DNA of 64,000 nucleotides from Shinella sp. CPCC 101442 (GTDB taxonomy: Bacteria; Pseudomonadota; Alphaproteobacteria; Rhizobiales; Rhizobiaceae). The translations under genes were made by a program, and so were the position numbers. The DNA lies in contig NZ_JALIQS010000003.1 of the NCBI RefSeq assembly GCF_024704725.1, positions 1 to 64,000 on the forward strand. The letters run 5' to 3'. The notes under the pieces are model-generated. The model was not told the DNA's origin. It saw nothing but the letters and a program-made list of their open reading frames with translations, and did no database searches. Positions 8,913 through 18,846 of the stretch are shown here, piece by piece (the first letter of the stretch is position 1; each line of letters starts with the position of its first letter).

Positions 8913-10769
8913 ATGGCCGAGGACAGCAAAGCGGGCGAACGCGATGCAACGGCGGACAAGCCCGGTTTTCAGGCTTTCGACCCTGCAGTTATCGAGCCCT
9001 ACATCGTCAAGGACCCGGAAGCGCTGACGGTCAACATGGCGCGCACCGTCGAACAGCTCGGCAAGGCCGCCTCCGCCTGGCTGGCACCGCGCGAAAACGG
9101 CGAGAAGGTCGATACCGCCGCCGAGCCAATGATCGACATGGTCAAGACGCTTTCGAAAGTCTCCGAATACTGGCTGGCCGACCCGCGCCGCACGCTTGAA
9201 GCCCAGACCATGCTGCTCGGCAGCTATTTCAACATCTGGTCGCGCACGCTGAACAAGCTCGGCGGCCAGGAGGTCGAGGCCGCCCCCGATCCGCACGCCA
9301 AGGACAAGCGCTTTGCCGACGAGGACTGGGTGAAGAACCCGTTCTTCGATTTCCTGCGGCAGGCCTATTTCGTGACCTCCGACTGGGCCGAAAAGCTCGT
9401 GGCCGATGCCGACGGGCTCGACGAGCACACGCGCCACAAGGCCGGCTTCTATGTGAAGCAGATCGCCAGCGCGATCTCGCCGAGCAATTTCGTCACCACC
9501 AACCCGCAGCTCTACCGTGAGACCGTCGCCTCGAACGGCGCGAACCTCGTGCGCGGCATGAAGATGCTGGCGGAGGACATCGCCGCCGGCAAGGGCGACC
9601 TGAAGCTGCGCCAGACCGACACCAGCAAGTTCGCCATCGGCGAGAACATGGCGCTGACGCCGGGCAAGGTGCTTGCGCAGAGCGACGTCTGCCAGGTCCT
9701 CCAGTATGACGCGACAACGGACAAGGTGCTGAAACGCCCGCTCCTCATTTGCCCGCCCTGGATCAACAAATTCTACATTCTCGACCTCAACCCCGCGAAA
9801 TCCTTCATCAAATGGGCGGTCGACCAGGGCCACACGGTCTTCGTCATCTCCTGGGTGAACCCGGACGAGCGCCATGCCGACAAGGACTGGGAGTCCTATG
9901 CCCGCGAAGGCATCGGCTTCGCGCTCGACACGATCAAGCAGGCGACGGGCGAAGAAGAGGTCAACGCCATCGGCTATTGCGTCGGCGGAACGCTGCTGGC
10001 CGCCACCCTCGCCCTGCACGGCCAGGAGGGCGATAAGCGCATCCGCACCGCGACGCTCTTCACCACGCAGGTCGATTTCACCTTTGCCGGTGACCTCAAG
10101 GTCTTTGCCGACGAGGACCAGATCGACGTCATCGAGCGCGGCATGAAGGCGACAGGCTATCTCGACGGTTCGAAGATGGCGACCGCCTTCAACATGTTGC
10201 GCGCCTCCGAACTGATCTGGCCCTATTTCGTCAACAACTACCTGAAGGGCCAGGATCCCATGCCCTTCGACCTGCTCTACTGGAATTCAGACTCCACACG
10301 AATGCCCGCCGCCAACCATTCGTTTTACCTGAGGAATTGTTATCTGAAAAACACTCTCACAAAGGGTGAGATGAAGCTTGCCGGCAAGACGCTGTCGCTG
10401 AAGGACGTGAAGATCCCGATCTACAATCTCGCTACCAAGGAAGACCATATCGCACCGGCGAAATCGGTCTTCGTCGGCAGCAAGTTCTTCGGTGGTAAGG
10501 TCACCTATGTCATGGCTGGCTCCGGCCATATTGCAGGCGTCGTCAACCCGCCGGACAAGAAGAAGTACCAGTACTGGACCGGCGGCCCGGTGAAGGGCGA
10601 GTTCGAGGACTGGGCGGCGAAGGCAACGGAAACCGCCGGCTCCTGGTGGCCGAACTGGCACGAGTGGATCAAGGCCGAGGACGACCGCATGGTGCCCGCC
10701 CGCAAGACCGGCGGCACGATGAACTCCATCGAGGAAGCCCCCGGCTCCTATGTGCGCGTGCGTGCCTGA
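8913..10769 (+). CDS. phaC: Class I poly(3-hydroxyalkanoate) synthase
   Basis: It polymerises (R)-3-hydroxybutyryl-CoA into polyhydroxybutyrate granules. The 618 residues match class I enzymes. There is an N-terminal PhaC_N domain, then an alpha/beta-hydrolase core with the lipase-like box GYCVGGTLL, whose cysteine is the nucleophile, NPDERHADKDWESY, and the GSGHIAGVVNPP segment carrying the catalytic histidine. The start is supported by GGGAGG about 8 bases upstream. phaA/phaB are not in this window, which is usual for rhizobia. The next gene sfsA starts 6 bases after the stop. Confidence 0.97.
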   Translation: MAEDSKAGERDATADKPGFQAFDPAVIEPYIVKDPEALTVNMARTVEQLGKAASAWLAPRENGEKVDTAAEPMIDMVKTLSKVSEYWLADPRRTLEAQTMLLGSYFNIWSRTLNKLGGQEVEAAPDPHAKDKRFADEDWVKNPFFDFLRQAYFVTSDWAEKLVADADGLDEHTRHKAGFYVKQIASAISPSNFVTTNPQLYRETVASNGANLVRGMKMLAEDIAAGKGDLKLRQTDTSKFAIGENMALTPGKVLAQSDVCQVLQYDATTDKVLKRPLLICPPWINKFYILDLNPAKSFIKWAVDQGHTVFVISWVNPDERHADKDWESYAREGIGFALDTIKQATGEEEVNAIGYCVGGTLLAATLALHGQEGDKRIRTATLFTTQVDFTFAGDLKVFADEDQIDVIERGMKATGYLDGSKMATAFNMLRASELIWPYFVNNYLKGQDPMPFDLLYWNSDSTRMPAANHSFYLRNCYLKNTLTKGEMKLAGKTLSLKDVKIPIYNLATKEDHIAPAKSVFVGSKFFGGKVTYVMAGSGHIAGVVNPPDKKKYQYWTGGPVKGEFEDWAAKATETAGSWWPNWHEWIKAEDDRMVPARKTGGTMNSIEEAPGSYVRVRA

Positions 10770-10775
10770 GCGGAC

Positions 10776-11495
10776 ATGAAATTCGATCCGCCGCTCGTCT
10801 CCGGCACCCTCGTGCAGCGCTACAAGCGCTTCCTGTTCGACGCCATTCTCGACGATGGCTCGGCGATCACCGGCTCCTGCCCCAATACGGGCTCGATGCG
10901 CGGACTGACCACGCCGGGCTCGCGCATCTGGATGTCGACAAGCGACAGCCCGACACGCAAGCACCGCCACCGCCTCGAACTGGTCGAGGCCGACGACACG
11001 GTGGTCGGCATCAATACCGGCCTGCCGAACCGGCTGGCGGAAGAAGCCATCCTCGCCGGCCTCGTTGCCGACCTCGGCACCTATTCGGTGGTGGAACGGG
11101 AGAAGAAATACGGCCGCAATTCCCGCATCGACATTCTTCTGTCCGGCGACACCCGTCCGCCTGTCTATGTCGAGGTCAAGAACGTGCATTTTCGGCGCAC
11201 GCCCGATCTCGCCGAGTTCCCTGATACGGTGACCGAGCGGGGCGCAAAACATCTGGAGGAACTCGGAGACATGGCGGAAGCCGGTTTTCGCGCCGTCATG
11301 CTCTATCTGATCCAGCGCGAGGATTGCGACCGATTCCGCATCTGCGCCGATCTCGACCCCGCCTATGCGCGGGGGTTCCAACGCGCGATGGACCGCGGCG
11401 TCGAGGCCTATGCGGTGAAATGCGCCGTTACTTCGAAGCAAATCCGGCCTGTGGCCTCGATCACCATGGACGAACCCGGTGCCGCTGATTTATGA
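10776..11495 (+). CDS. sfsA: Sugar fermentation stimulation protein homologue SfsA
   Basis: A 239-residue protein with the family's [16 protein letters not shown] and [10 protein letters not shown] segments; the latter, with [16 protein letters not shown], resembles a PD-(D/E)XK nuclease core. The E. coli homologue was named for a maltose-fermentation phenotype and is thought to bind DNA; its biochemical role is unsettled. It follows phaC by 6 bp and precedes map by 30 bp, so the three may be co-transcribed. Confidence 0.93.
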   Translation: MKFDPPLVSGTLVQRYKRFLFDAILDDGSAITGSCPNTGSMRGLTTPGSRIWMSTSDSPTRKHRHRLELVEADDTVVGINTGLPNRLAEEAILAGLVADLGTYSVVEREKKYGRNSRIDILLSGDTRPPVYVEVKNVHFRRTPDLAEFPDTVTERGAKHLEELGDMAEAGFRAVMLYLIQREDCDRFRICADLDPAYARGFQRAMDRGVEAYAVKCAVTSKQIRPVASITMDEPGAADL

Positions 11496-11525
11496 CGGTC
11501 AGGAAAGACTAGCGAAAGTTCGACC

Positions 11526-12353
11526 ATGGTGACCTATATCGACGCGACCTCCGCGCCGCTGAAGAACACGGGCGTCATCCGCCTCTACGACGCAGACGCC
11601 TTCGACGGCATGCGCAAGGCCTGCCAGCTGACGGCGCGCTGCCTCGATGCGCTCTACCCGCTGGTGAAGCCGGGCGTCGCGACCGATGTCATAGACCGCT
11701 TCGTCTTCGAATTCGGCATGGATCACGGCGCCCTGCCCGCCACGCTGAACTATCGCGGCTACACGAAGTCGAGCTGCACCTCGATCAACCACGTCGTCTG
11801 TCACGGCATCCCCAATGACAAGCCGCTGCGCGACGGCGATGTCGTCAATATCGACGTCACATTCATCCTCGACGGCTGGCATGGCGATTCGAGCCGCATG
11901 TATCCCGTGGGCGAAGTGAAGCGCGCCGCCGAGCGCCTGCTCGAAGTCACCCATGAATGCCTGATGCGCGGCATCGCCGCGGTCAGGCCCGGTGCGCGCA
12001 CCGGCGCCATCGGCGAAGCCATCCAGACCTACGCGGAAGCCGAACGCTGCTCGGTCGTGCGCGACTTCTGCGGCCACGGCGTCGGCCGGCTCTTCCACGA
12101 CGCGCCGAACATCCTGCATTACGGCCGCGCCAATGAAGGGCCGGAAATGAAGGAAGGCATGATCTTCACCATCGAGCCGATGATCAATCTCGGCCGCCCG
12201 CATGTGAAGGTGCTCGCCGACGGCTGGACCGCCGTCACCCGCGACCGCTCGCTCTCCGCGCAGTATGAGCACACGGTCGGCGTCACCGCCGATGGCTGCG
12301 AGATTTTCACGCTATCGCCCGGCGGCCTCGACCGTCCCGGCCTTCCCGCATAG
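11526..12353 (+). CDS. map: Methionine aminopeptidase, type I
   Basis: It removes the initiator methionine from new proteins. The 275-residue pita-bread-fold protein carries the five metal ligands: two Asp in [20 protein letters not shown], His in [13 protein letters not shown], and Glu in [10 protein letters not shown] and [18 protein letters not shown] carries the conserved substrate-side His. It is followed by radC only 7 bp downstream. Confidence 0.97.
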   Translation: MVTYIDATSAPLKNTGVIRLYDADAFDGMRKACQLTARCLDALYPLVKPGVATDVIDRFVFEFGMDHGALPATLNYRGYTKSSCTSINHVVCHGIPNDKPLRDGDVVNIDVTFILDGWHGDSSRMYPVGEVKRAAERLLEVTHECLMRGIAAVRPGARTGAIGEAIQTYAEAERCSVVRDFCGHGVGRLFHDAPNILHYGRANEGPEMKEGMIFTIEPMINLGRPHVKVLADGWTAVTRDRSLSAQYEHTVGVTADGCEIFTLSPGGLDRPGLPA

Positions 12354-12360
12354 GCCGCCC

Positions 12361-13191
12361 ATGACGGGATCGCGCGGACGGACGGACAAATCTTCCTCCT
12401 CCACGATGGAGGACGCCGCGCCGCCCGCCGACGATCTCTTCGACGAGGCCGACGAGCGCGGCCATTTCTTCGAGCGCCCGGCCCGCACGTCTTCCGCAAA
12501 AGCTGTTCCAGCTCCGGAAGACAAACACTATCACGGCCACCGCGACCGTCTGCGCACCCGATTCCGCGATGCCGGCGACACCGCCCTTGCCGACTACGAA
12601 ATCCTCGAACTCCTGCTCTTTCGCCTCATTCCCCGCCGCGACACCAAGCCGGTGGCAAAGGCCCTGCTCGACCGCTTCGGCACGCTTTCCGGTGTCTTCG
12701 GCGCGACGCCCGCCCTCCTGCAGGAGGTGAAGGGTATCGGTGAAGCCGTCGCGCTGGATCTGAAACTCATCTCCGCCGTCGCGCAGCGCACGCTGAAAAG
12801 CGAGATCCGCAACAAGACGGTGCTCGCCTCCTGGTCTTCGGTCATTCAATATTGCCACGCGGTCATGGCGCATGAACCGCGCGAACAGTTCCGCATTCTC
12901 TTCCTCGACAAGCGCAACGCCCTGATCGCGGACGAGGTGCAGGGGCGCGGCACGGTGGACCATACGCCGGTCTACCCGCGCGAGGTGGTGCGCCGCGCGC
13001 TGGAGCTCTCCTCCACGGCGATCATCCTTGTCCACAATCATCCTTCCGGTGATCCTACCCCGTCGCGGGCGGATATCGACATGACGAAGACGATCGTGGA
13101 GACCGCCCGTCCACTTGGCATTACGGTGCATGACCACATCATCATCGGCAAGGATGGGCATGCCAGCCTCAAGGGACTGAGACTTATGTGA
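12361..13191 (+). CDS. radC: RadC/JAB-domain DNA repair-type protein
   Basis: A 276-residue protein with an N-terminal helix-hairpin-helix region ([19 protein letters not shown]) and a C-terminal JAB/MPN metalloprotease-like domain with [14 protein letters not shown]. RadC was named for a repair phenotype later doubted; the molecular function is unclear. The open frame extends back into map, but the ATG at 12361, 7 bp after the map stop, is the sensible start. The first 50 residues are low-complexity and acidic/Ser-rich. Confidence 0.92.
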   Translation: MTGSRGRTDKSSSSTMEDAAPPADDLFDEADERGHFFERPARTSSAKAVPAPEDKHYHGHRDRLRTRFRDAGDTALADYEILELLLFRLIPRRDTKPVAKALLDRFGTLSGVFGATPALLQEVKGIGEAVALDLKLISAVAQRTLKSEIRNKTVLASWSSVIQYCHAVMAHEPREQFRILFLDKRNALIADEVQGRGTVDHTPVYPREVVRRALELSSTAIILVHNHPSGDPTPSRADIDMTKTIVETARPLGITVHDHIIIGKDGHASLKGLRLM

Positions 13192-13328
13192 AATCCCGAA
13201 ATCGGATGATCGAACCTTCATCCGATTGAAACGGTTTGCTGCCACATTCGGTTGACGAAATTTGCTCGGCGAAGACAATTGCTGCAACGCAATATGATTC
13301 TTTCCGCACAGGACTGGGGCCATCTCAC

Positions 13329-14735
13329 ATGCAGGAATACGATCTCGTTGTCGTGGGCAGCGGCCCCGCAGGCCGCCGCGGCGCTATCCAGGCCGCCAAG
13401 CTCGGACGCAAGGTTCTCGTGGTGGAACAGGGAAAACGTGTCGGCGGCGTCTCCGTCCACACCGGTACGATCCCGTCCAAGACGCTGCGCGAAACCGCGC
13501 TCAACCTTTCCGGCTGGCGCGAACGCGGCTTTTACGGCCGCGCCTACCGCGTGAAGCAGGAAATCAGCGCCGACGATCTGCGCCGCCGCCTGCTCATCAC
13601 GCTCGACCATGAAGTGGAAGTGCTGGAACACCAGTTCGCCCGCAACCGCGTGCAACACATTCGCGGTAAGGCGAAGTTCGTGACGCCGGATACGATGGAG
13701 ATCATGAAGGACGATGGCGAGGCTATCCATGTGCAGGCGAAAAGCATCATGCTCGCCGTCGGCACGAAGCCTTATCGCCCGGAAAACATCCCCTTCGATG
13801 GCATCAGCGTGCTCGATAGCGACGAACTGCTCGACATCAAGGAACTGCCGCGCTCCATGGCCGTCATCGGCGCCGGCGTCATCGGCATCGAATACGCCAC
13901 GATCTTCTCCGCACTCGACACCCAGGTCACGGTCATCGATCCCAAGGCGACCATCCTCGATTTCATCGACAAAGAGATTATCGAGGAGTTCGTCCACGAT
14001 CTGCGCGACCGCAACATGAAGCTGATCCTCGGCCAGAAGGCCGATAAGGTGGAAAAACTCGAAAACGGCAAATGCGAGATCACGCTGGACAACGGCCGCC
14101 ACGTCACCTGCGACATGGTGCTCTACGCTGCCGGCCGCGTCGGCGCGACGGATAGCCTGAACCTTGCCGCCGCCGGCCTTACGGCCGATTCGCGCGGCCG
14201 CCTCAGCGTGAACCCGGAAACCTTCCAGACGGACGTGCCGCATATCTACGCCGCCGGCGATGTCGTCGGTTTCCCGGCGCTCGCCTCCACCTCGATGGAA
14301 CAGGGCCGCATCGCCGCCCGCGTCGCCGTCGGCGCTATTGCCAAGGAGCCGCCCAAATATTTCCCCTACGGCATCTACGCCGTGCCGGAAATCTCCACCT
14401 GCGGCCTCACCGAGGAAGAGGTGAAGGAACGCGGCATTCCCTATGAATGCGGTATGGCGCGTTTTCGCGAAACCTCGCGCGGCCACATCATGGGCCTCAA
14501 TTCCGGCCTGCTGAAGATGATCTTCTCGCTGAAGACCCGCCGCCTGCTCGGCGTGCACATCGTCGGCGAAGGTGCCACGGAACTGGTCCATATCGGCCAG
14601 GCCGTGCTGAACCTGAAGGGCACCGTCGAGTATTTCGTCGAAAACACCTTCAACTATCCCACACTCGCCGAAGCCTACAAGATCGCCGGCCTCGACGCGT
14701 GGAACCGCATGGGCGATCTGTCGCAGACGGGTTGA
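13329..14735 (+). CDS. sthA: Soluble pyridine nucleotide transhydrogenase
   Basis: This FAD-dependent cytosolic enzyme passes hydride between NADPH and NAD. It has 468 residues: FAD-binding VVVGSGPAGRRGAIQAAKLG, NAD-binding VIGAGVIGIEYATIFSALD, YAAGDVVGFPALAS, and a C-terminal dimerisation domain ending HIGQAVLNLKG. The redox-disulfide position reads VGGVSVHTGTIPSKTLRE: no Cys pair, as expected for SthA and unlike lipoamide dehydrogenase or glutathione reductase. I chose the ATG at 13329 (MQEYDLVVVG); the longer frame from 13236 adds 31 residues with no homology. Confidence 0.93.
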   Translation: MQEYDLVVVGSGPAGRRGAIQAAKLGRKVLVVEQGKRVGGVSVHTGTIPSKTLRETALNLSGWRERGFYGRAYRVKQEISADDLRRRLLITLDHEVEVLEHQFARNRVQHIRGKAKFVTPDTMEIMKDDGEAIHVQAKSIMLAVGTKPYRPENIPFDGISVLDSDELLDIKELPRSMAVIGAGVIGIEYATIFSALDTQVTVIDPKATILDFIDKEIIEEFVHDLRDRNMKLILGQKADKVEKLENGKCEITLDNGRHVTCDMVLYAAGRVGATDSLNLAAAGLTADSRGRLSVNPETFQTDVPHIYAAGDVVGFPALASTSMEQGRIAARVAVGAIAKEPPKYFPYGIYAVPEISTCGLTEEEVKERGIPYECGMARFRETSRGHIMGLNSGLLKMIFSLKTRRLLGVHIVGEGATELVHIGQAVLNLKGTVEYFVENTFNYPTLAEAYKIAGLDAWNRMGDLSQTG

Positions 14736-14828
14736 CCGGCCTGCCGGTCTCGGCCCGTTCGCGTTAGCGCGCACACTTCCGCAACGGCTTCTGGCCGTTG
14801 CCGGACGTGCATGGAGGAAGCGGCACAC

Positions 14829-15632
14829 ATGAAAATCCTGTCGCTGAACGTCTGGGGCGGCATGCTGCACGCGCCGCTTCTCGACTATCTCGCCGAAGCC
14901 GACGCCGACATCTACTGCCTGCAGGAAGTCCCGCGCGCCGTCGCCGCCCGTTCGCAATGGCTGACCTATCGCGATGGCGCGGTCGAACTTCAGCAGCGCG
15001 CCAATCTCTATCGCGAAATCGCTGACGTCCTACCCGGTCACGATGGGTTCTTCGCCCCGACCGCGCGCGGCGAACTGGCGGATGGCGACGTCCCCTGCCA
15101 CCAGGAATTCGGCCTCGCCACCTTCATCCGCCAGGATATTGCCGTCATCGGCCAGGCGCTCGACTTTGTACACGGCAGCTTCTCCCCGCACGGCTTCGGC
15201 ACCCATCCCCGCGCCCGCAACGCGCATGCCTTTCGCCTCTACGACTATGAGGCTGACCGCGCCGTCTGCGTCGTGCAGTTCCATGGTCTGCGCGAACTCG
15301 ACGGCAAGGGCGATACGCCCAACCGCACTGCGCAGGCCGAAGCCCTTATTGCGCTTATCGACCGATTGCATCGGGAAGACGAAGGCCTGATCGTCTGCGG
15401 AGACTTCAACGTGCTACCCGATAGCAGCACTTTCAAAGCTCTCGATCGCCTCGGCCTGACGGACCTCGTCACCGCGCGCGGCTTCAGCGACACGCGCACG
15501 TCGCTCTACACCAAGCCGGGCCGCTATGCGGACTACATGCTGGTAAACGATGCCGTGCGAATCGTGGATTTCACCGTCGTGGAAACGCCCGAAGTTTCCG
15601 ACCACCGGCCGTTGCTGTTGACGATTGCCTGA
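14829..15632 (+). CDS. Endonuclease/exonuclease/phosphatase-family hydrolase
   Basis: The protein has 267 residues in the DNase I / Mg-phosphatase fold. Motifs include LSLNVWGG (Asn), YCLQEVPR (catalytic metal Glu), CGDFNVLPDSSTF (Asp/Asn) and SDHRPLLL (Asp-His). The substrate (nucleic acid, inositol phosphate or sphingolipid) cannot be told from the sequence. The start is the ATG at 14829, with GGAGGA nine bases upstream; an in-frame ATG at 14811 has no ribosome-binding site. Confidence 0.85.
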   Translation: MKILSLNVWGGMLHAPLLDYLAEADADIYCLQEVPRAVAARSQWLTYRDGAVELQQRANLYREIADVLPGHDGFFAPTARGELADGDVPCHQEFGLATFIRQDIAVIGQALDFVHGSFSPHGFGTHPRARNAHAFRLYDYEADRAVCVVQFHGLRELDGKGDTPNRTAQAEALIALIDRLHREDEGLIVCGDFNVLPDSSTFKALDRLGLTDLVTARGFSDTRTSLYTKPGRYADYMLVNDAVRIVDFTVVETPEVSDHRPLLLTIA

Positions 15633-15646
15633 CCGGCATCGAATGC

Positions 15647-16270
15647 CTAGCCGGCCTTCGGCCGCGTCATCGCAAAGACATCCGCCCCGCCATCGGCGTA
15701 ATCCATATAGCCCATGCGCCCCAGCGGCCGGGCGACGGCCATGTCGATCATGCCGCCACGAAGCACGTCCGGGCTGATGTGGATGCCGACCACCTGTCCG
15801 AACACGACCCAGTTGTCCGACTCGCGTCCGTCGATATCGACCGGCCGCAATATCTGCGTCATCCGGCATTCGAGCGCCGCGTAGGCTTCACCCACATAGG
15901 GCGCATCGACAAGCCGCCCGGTCACGGGCGTCAGCCCGGCGATTTCGAACTCGTCGACACCGCGCGGCACGACGATGGAGCTGGCATTCATCTGCTCCGC
16001 CAGATGCCGGCTCGCCAGGGAGCAGGTGAAGACGCCGGTCTCCTCGATATTCGTCACGCTGTCCTTGTGCCCGCTGGAGGAGAACATCACCAGCTTCGGC
16101 GTATCGCTCACCGCATTGAAGAACGAATAGGGCGAGAGATTGCGCCGCCCGTCCGCCGCCTTCGTGCCGATCCAGCCGATCGGGCGCGGGGCGACGATAG
16201 CCTTGAAGGGATCGTGCTTCAGGCCGTGGACATTTGTTTCCGTCTCATAGAACCGCGCGTCAGGCGTCAT
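15647..16270 (-). CDS. Flavin reductase family protein (FMN-binding split barrel)
   Basis: A 207-residue protein with the flavin-reductase-like start [14 protein letters not shown] and [13 protein letters not shown], typical of FMN-binding split-barrel proteins that supply reduced flavin or act on flavin-linked substrates. The start at 16270 overlaps the end of the nitroreductase gene by 11 bp, so the pair is surely one transcript. The open frame extends to 16414 without a plausible start. Convergent with the phosphatase-like gene, 14 bp apart. Confidence 0.88.
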   Translation of the reverse strand: MTPDARFYETETNVHGLKHDPFKAIVAPRPIGWIGTKAADGRRNLSPYSFFNAVSDTPKLVMFSSSGHKDSVTNIEETGVFTCSLASRHLAEQMNASSIVVPRGVDEFEIAGLTPVTGRLVDAPYVGEAYAALECRMTQILRPVDIDGRESDNWVVFGQVVGIHISPDVLRGGMIDMAVARPLGRMGYMDYADGGADVFAMTRPKAG

Positions 16271-16844
16271 CGCCCACCCATGTGACGATTTCGGAAAGCT
16301 CTGGTCGCGGCCGTTCGGTCGGCGGCACGGTGGGTGTGCCGATATGGATGAAACCGGCGACCTTTTCTCCCTTGGCAACGCCGAGGATGGGATAGGCGCG
16401 CTGGTCGAAAGCATACCATTCCGTCAGCCAGTTCGAGGCAAAGCCGTGCGCATTCGCCGCCATGACGAGATTGAGGCAAACGGCGCCGGCTGACATGACC
16501 TGCTCCCATTCGGGAACTTTGAGATGCGGGGCGGCCCGGCTGACGACGGCGACGACGACGGGTGCGCGCGTCAGCCGCGTGTTCTCCACCTTCACCATCT
16601 CATCCGAAAGATCGGGCTTGTCGCCCATCGCGATGACCGCCAGTTCTTCGCTGATGCGGCGGCGCTCTTCGCCGCGATAGACGATGAAGCGCCAGGGGGC
16701 CAGCTTGCCGTGGTCGGGCACGCGCGAGGCGAGCGTCAGCATTTCCTCCACCTCGCCTTTCGAGGGGCCGGGCCCGCTCATCTGGAAGGCAGGGATCGAC
16801 CGGCGGGTCGAAAGATAATCGATCAGCTTGATTTCGGTTTTCAT
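16260..16844 (-). CDS. Nitroreductase-family FMN oxidoreductase
   Basis: A 194-residue protein of the nitroreductase fold: [10 protein letters not shown] (FMN phosphate-binding Arg region), [16 protein letters not shown], and GFIHIGTPT near the C-terminus. Such enzymes reduce nitro-aromatics, quinones or flavins with NAD(P)H; the physiological substrate is unknown. I use the ATG at 16844 (MKTEIKL); the longer frame to 16919 overlaps the presumed promoter. The stop overlaps the start of the flavin reductase gene, so the two are likely co-expressed and may work together. Confidence 0.9.
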   Translation of the reverse strand: MKTEIKLIDYLSTRRSIPAFQMSGPGPSKGEVEEMLTLASRVPDHGKLAPWRFIVYRGEERRRISEELAVIAMGDKPDLSDEMVKVENTRLTRAPVVVAVVSRAAPHLKVPEWEQVMSAGAVCLNLVMAANAHGFASNWLTEWYAFDQRAYPILGVAKGEKVAGFIHIGTPTVPPTERPRPELSEIVTWVGDDA

Positions 16845-16943
16845 CGGGAGGGAGTTCCAATATCGTGGCCGGCGGGCGGCCTTGAAAATGCCATTAGACG
16901 CGTCTTCAAGTGGCCCCACACAGTCAGGAAGTCAACCATATCC

Positions 16944-17939
16944 ATGCGCATGCCCCTCCATCCCGTCGTCGTGGTGAGCCTCACCGTCGCGAGCCTTGCC
17001 GCGTCGTTCGTTCCGGTGCGCGCGCAGGATGCGGTCGAGAGCTTTTCGCAGATCACCACGCCGCCGCTGAAGGGCAGCAAGCTCAATTCGTTCAACCCCA
17101 TCGTGACAGGCGAAGCGACGCCGAGCAATCTGCGCGACATTTCCTGCGAGGCGCTGCTCACCAAGGATGGCAGCCCCATGCAGCACGGCCTGACCTGGCG
17201 CGTCTTCTCGCCGATCCCGGGTGCCGACGGCAAGCTGCCGCTGCTGGCGACCTCCGAGGGCGGCACGGCCGCCTTCCAGCTCGTTCCCGGCGAATATTTC
17301 GTCAATGTCGCCTTCGGCCGCGCGGGCGCGACGAAGAAGCTCGTCGTTCCCGATAGCGGCGACGTCGACAAGCAGGTCATGGTGCTCGATGCCGGCGGCA
17401 TCATGCTGAACGCCGTCTCCGGCTCGGACGTACGCATTCCGCCGAAGGAACTGAGCTTTGCCATCTACGCCGCCGAAGTGCGCGAGGATGGCGAGCGCAA
17501 CATGGTCGTCGACGACGTGAAGCCGAACTCCGTCGTGCGCCTCAATGCCGGCACCTATCACGTCGTGTCCGACTACGGCACGGTCAATGCCGTCATCCGC
17601 GCCGATATCCAGGTCGAAGCCGGAAAACTGACGCGCGCCACCATCCAGCACCGCGCCGCCAAGCTCACCTTGAAGCTCGTCGCAGAAGCCGGTGGCGAGG
17701 CGATCGCCGATACGGCCTGGTCGATCCTGACCTCCTCGGGCGACACCGTCTCCGAAAGCGTCGGCGCCTTCCCGACGGTCGTGCTCGCCGAAGGCAGCTA
17801 CATTGCCGTCGCCCGCAACAAGAACAAGATCTACCAGCGCGATTTCAACGTGCAGGCCGGCGCCAACACGGATGTCGAGGTGCTCCTGGACGAAAAGGCG
17901 AGCGAGCAGAAGGCCGCCGCCGAGGATGTCGTCGACTAA
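16944..17939 (+). CDS. Exported protein of unknown function
   Basis: A 331-residue protein with a classical signal peptide: MRMPLHPVVVVSLTVASLAA with cleavage expected after VRA. The mature part is built of beta-strand-rich segments with repeated patterns (two or three similar units around EYFVNVAFG, TYHVVSDYG, SYIAVARNK), suggesting three Ig-like or carboxypeptidase-regulatory-like beta domains in the periplasm. There are no catalytic motifs I recognise. Its stop overlaps by 4 bp that of the convergent acyltransferase gene. Confidence 0.78.
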   Translation: MRMPLHPVVVVSLTVASLAASFVPVRAQDAVESFSQITTPPLKGSKLNSFNPIVTGEATPSNLRDISCEALLTKDGSPMQHGLTWRVFSPIPGADGKLPLLATSEGGTAAFQLVPGEYFVNVAFGRAGATKKLVVPDSGDVDKQVMVLDAGGIMLNAVSGSDVRIPPKELSFAIYAAEVREDGERNMVVDDVKPNSVVRLNAGTYHVVSDYGTVNAVIRADIQVEAGKLTRATIQHRAAKLTLKLVAEAGGEAIADTAWSILTSSGDTVSESVGAFPTVVLAEGSYIAVARNKNKIYQRDFNVQAGANTDVEVLLDEKASEQKAAAEDVVD

Positions 17940-18772
17940 CCGGCGCGCCGCAGAAACGGTTTCGGCCGCGGCGCCATCGCGAAGACGGCCTCATAGAGCC
18001 GCGCCGTCAGCGTCTTGCGATCGCCCGAATCGAGTTCCGCCCAGGACAGCACGCCGCCGATGCGCGCCGCGATCGTCGAGCCGGAGAGACGGCGGAATTC
18101 GCGGATGAGCAGCGACAGCCGCAGCGTCAGCGACACCTTGCTGGCGAGATGGAAAAGCCGCCCGTTCTGCCCCTCGAAATAGACCGGGATGACATTGGCC
18201 TGCGCCGCCTGGATGAGTTTTGCCGGAAACATCTTCCACGGCAGGTCTTCCGCGCGGCCGAATACCTTCTTCGCCGTCGCCACGCCGCCCGCCGGAAACA
18301 CGATCACCGTCGTACCCTCTTTCAAAAGCCGCACGGCTTCCGCCCGGGTCTTCATGTTGAGCGCAAGCGCCTCCTTCGTCTCCTCGAAGGAGACCGGCAG
18401 CGCATAGGGCTGCATTTCCGGCACTTTCAGCAGATCGTTATGGATCATCACCTTGAACGGCCGCCCGAGCTGCTCGGCCAGCGCCAGCACCGCGATGCCG
18501 TCGCCGATTCCGAAAGGATGGTTCGCAACGATGACCACAGGCCCCTCCGGCAGGTCCGGCGGCGGCCAGGCGCCCTGCACGCTCAGGCGCACATTGATCA
18601 GCTCCAGCATGTCGCCGAAGACGCGCGCGCTGGTGCCGACGATGGAGTGGCGCCAGGTATCGTAAATCCGCGCATAGCGGTTACGCCCGGCCAGACCTTC
18701 CATGGAGCGGATGAACCATCGTTTGAGGCGCGGATCGTTCTCGTTGGCGTAGGACAGTTCCTTGAACCGCAC
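17936..18772 (-). CDS. Lysophospholipid acyltransferase-like protein (PlsC superfamily)
   Basis: A glycerolipid/ornithine-lipid type acyltransferase. The motif-I-like VIVANHPFGIGDG has five instead of four residues between His and Asp, as in the OlsA/hemolysin-type branch; VIVFPAGGVATAK and VIPVYFEGQNGRLF follow, together covering the substrate-binding motifs. The start is not ATG: a TTG at 18784 lies inside the T run of the thrS terminator, while a GTG at 18772 has GGGG six bases before it, so I prefer the GTG (278 residues). It sits downstream of thrS on the same strand behind a strong terminator, so it probably has its own promoter or relies on read-through. Confidence 0.82.
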   Translation of the reverse strand: MRFKELSYANENDPRLKRWFIRSMEGLAGRNRYARIYDTWRHSIVGTSARVFGDMLELINVRLSVQGAWPPPDLPEGPVVIVANHPFGIGDGIAVLALAEQLGRPFKVMIHNDLLKVPEMQPYALPVSFEETKEALALNMKTRAEAVRLLKEGTTVIVFPAGGVATAKKVFGRAEDLPWKMFPAKLIQAAQANVIPVYFEGQNGRLFHLASKVSLTLRLSLLIREFRRLSGSTIAARIGGVLSWAELDSGDRKTLTARLYEAVFAMAPRPKPFLRRAG

Positions 18773-18782
18773 GGTATTCCCC

Positions 18783-18818
18783 AAAAAAAATGATCCCGCA
18801 CAGATAGCACGGGATCAT
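18783..18818 (-). terminator. Intrinsic terminator of thrS
   Basis: On the minus strand there is a perfect 9-bp stem (18790-18798 with 18810-18818) and then eight Ts (18783-18790). It is 28 bp past the thrS stop and overlaps the start region of the acyltransferase gene. Confidence 0.9.
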
Positions 18819-18846
18819 GAAGGTTTTCAGACAGGTTTTGCGTCCA

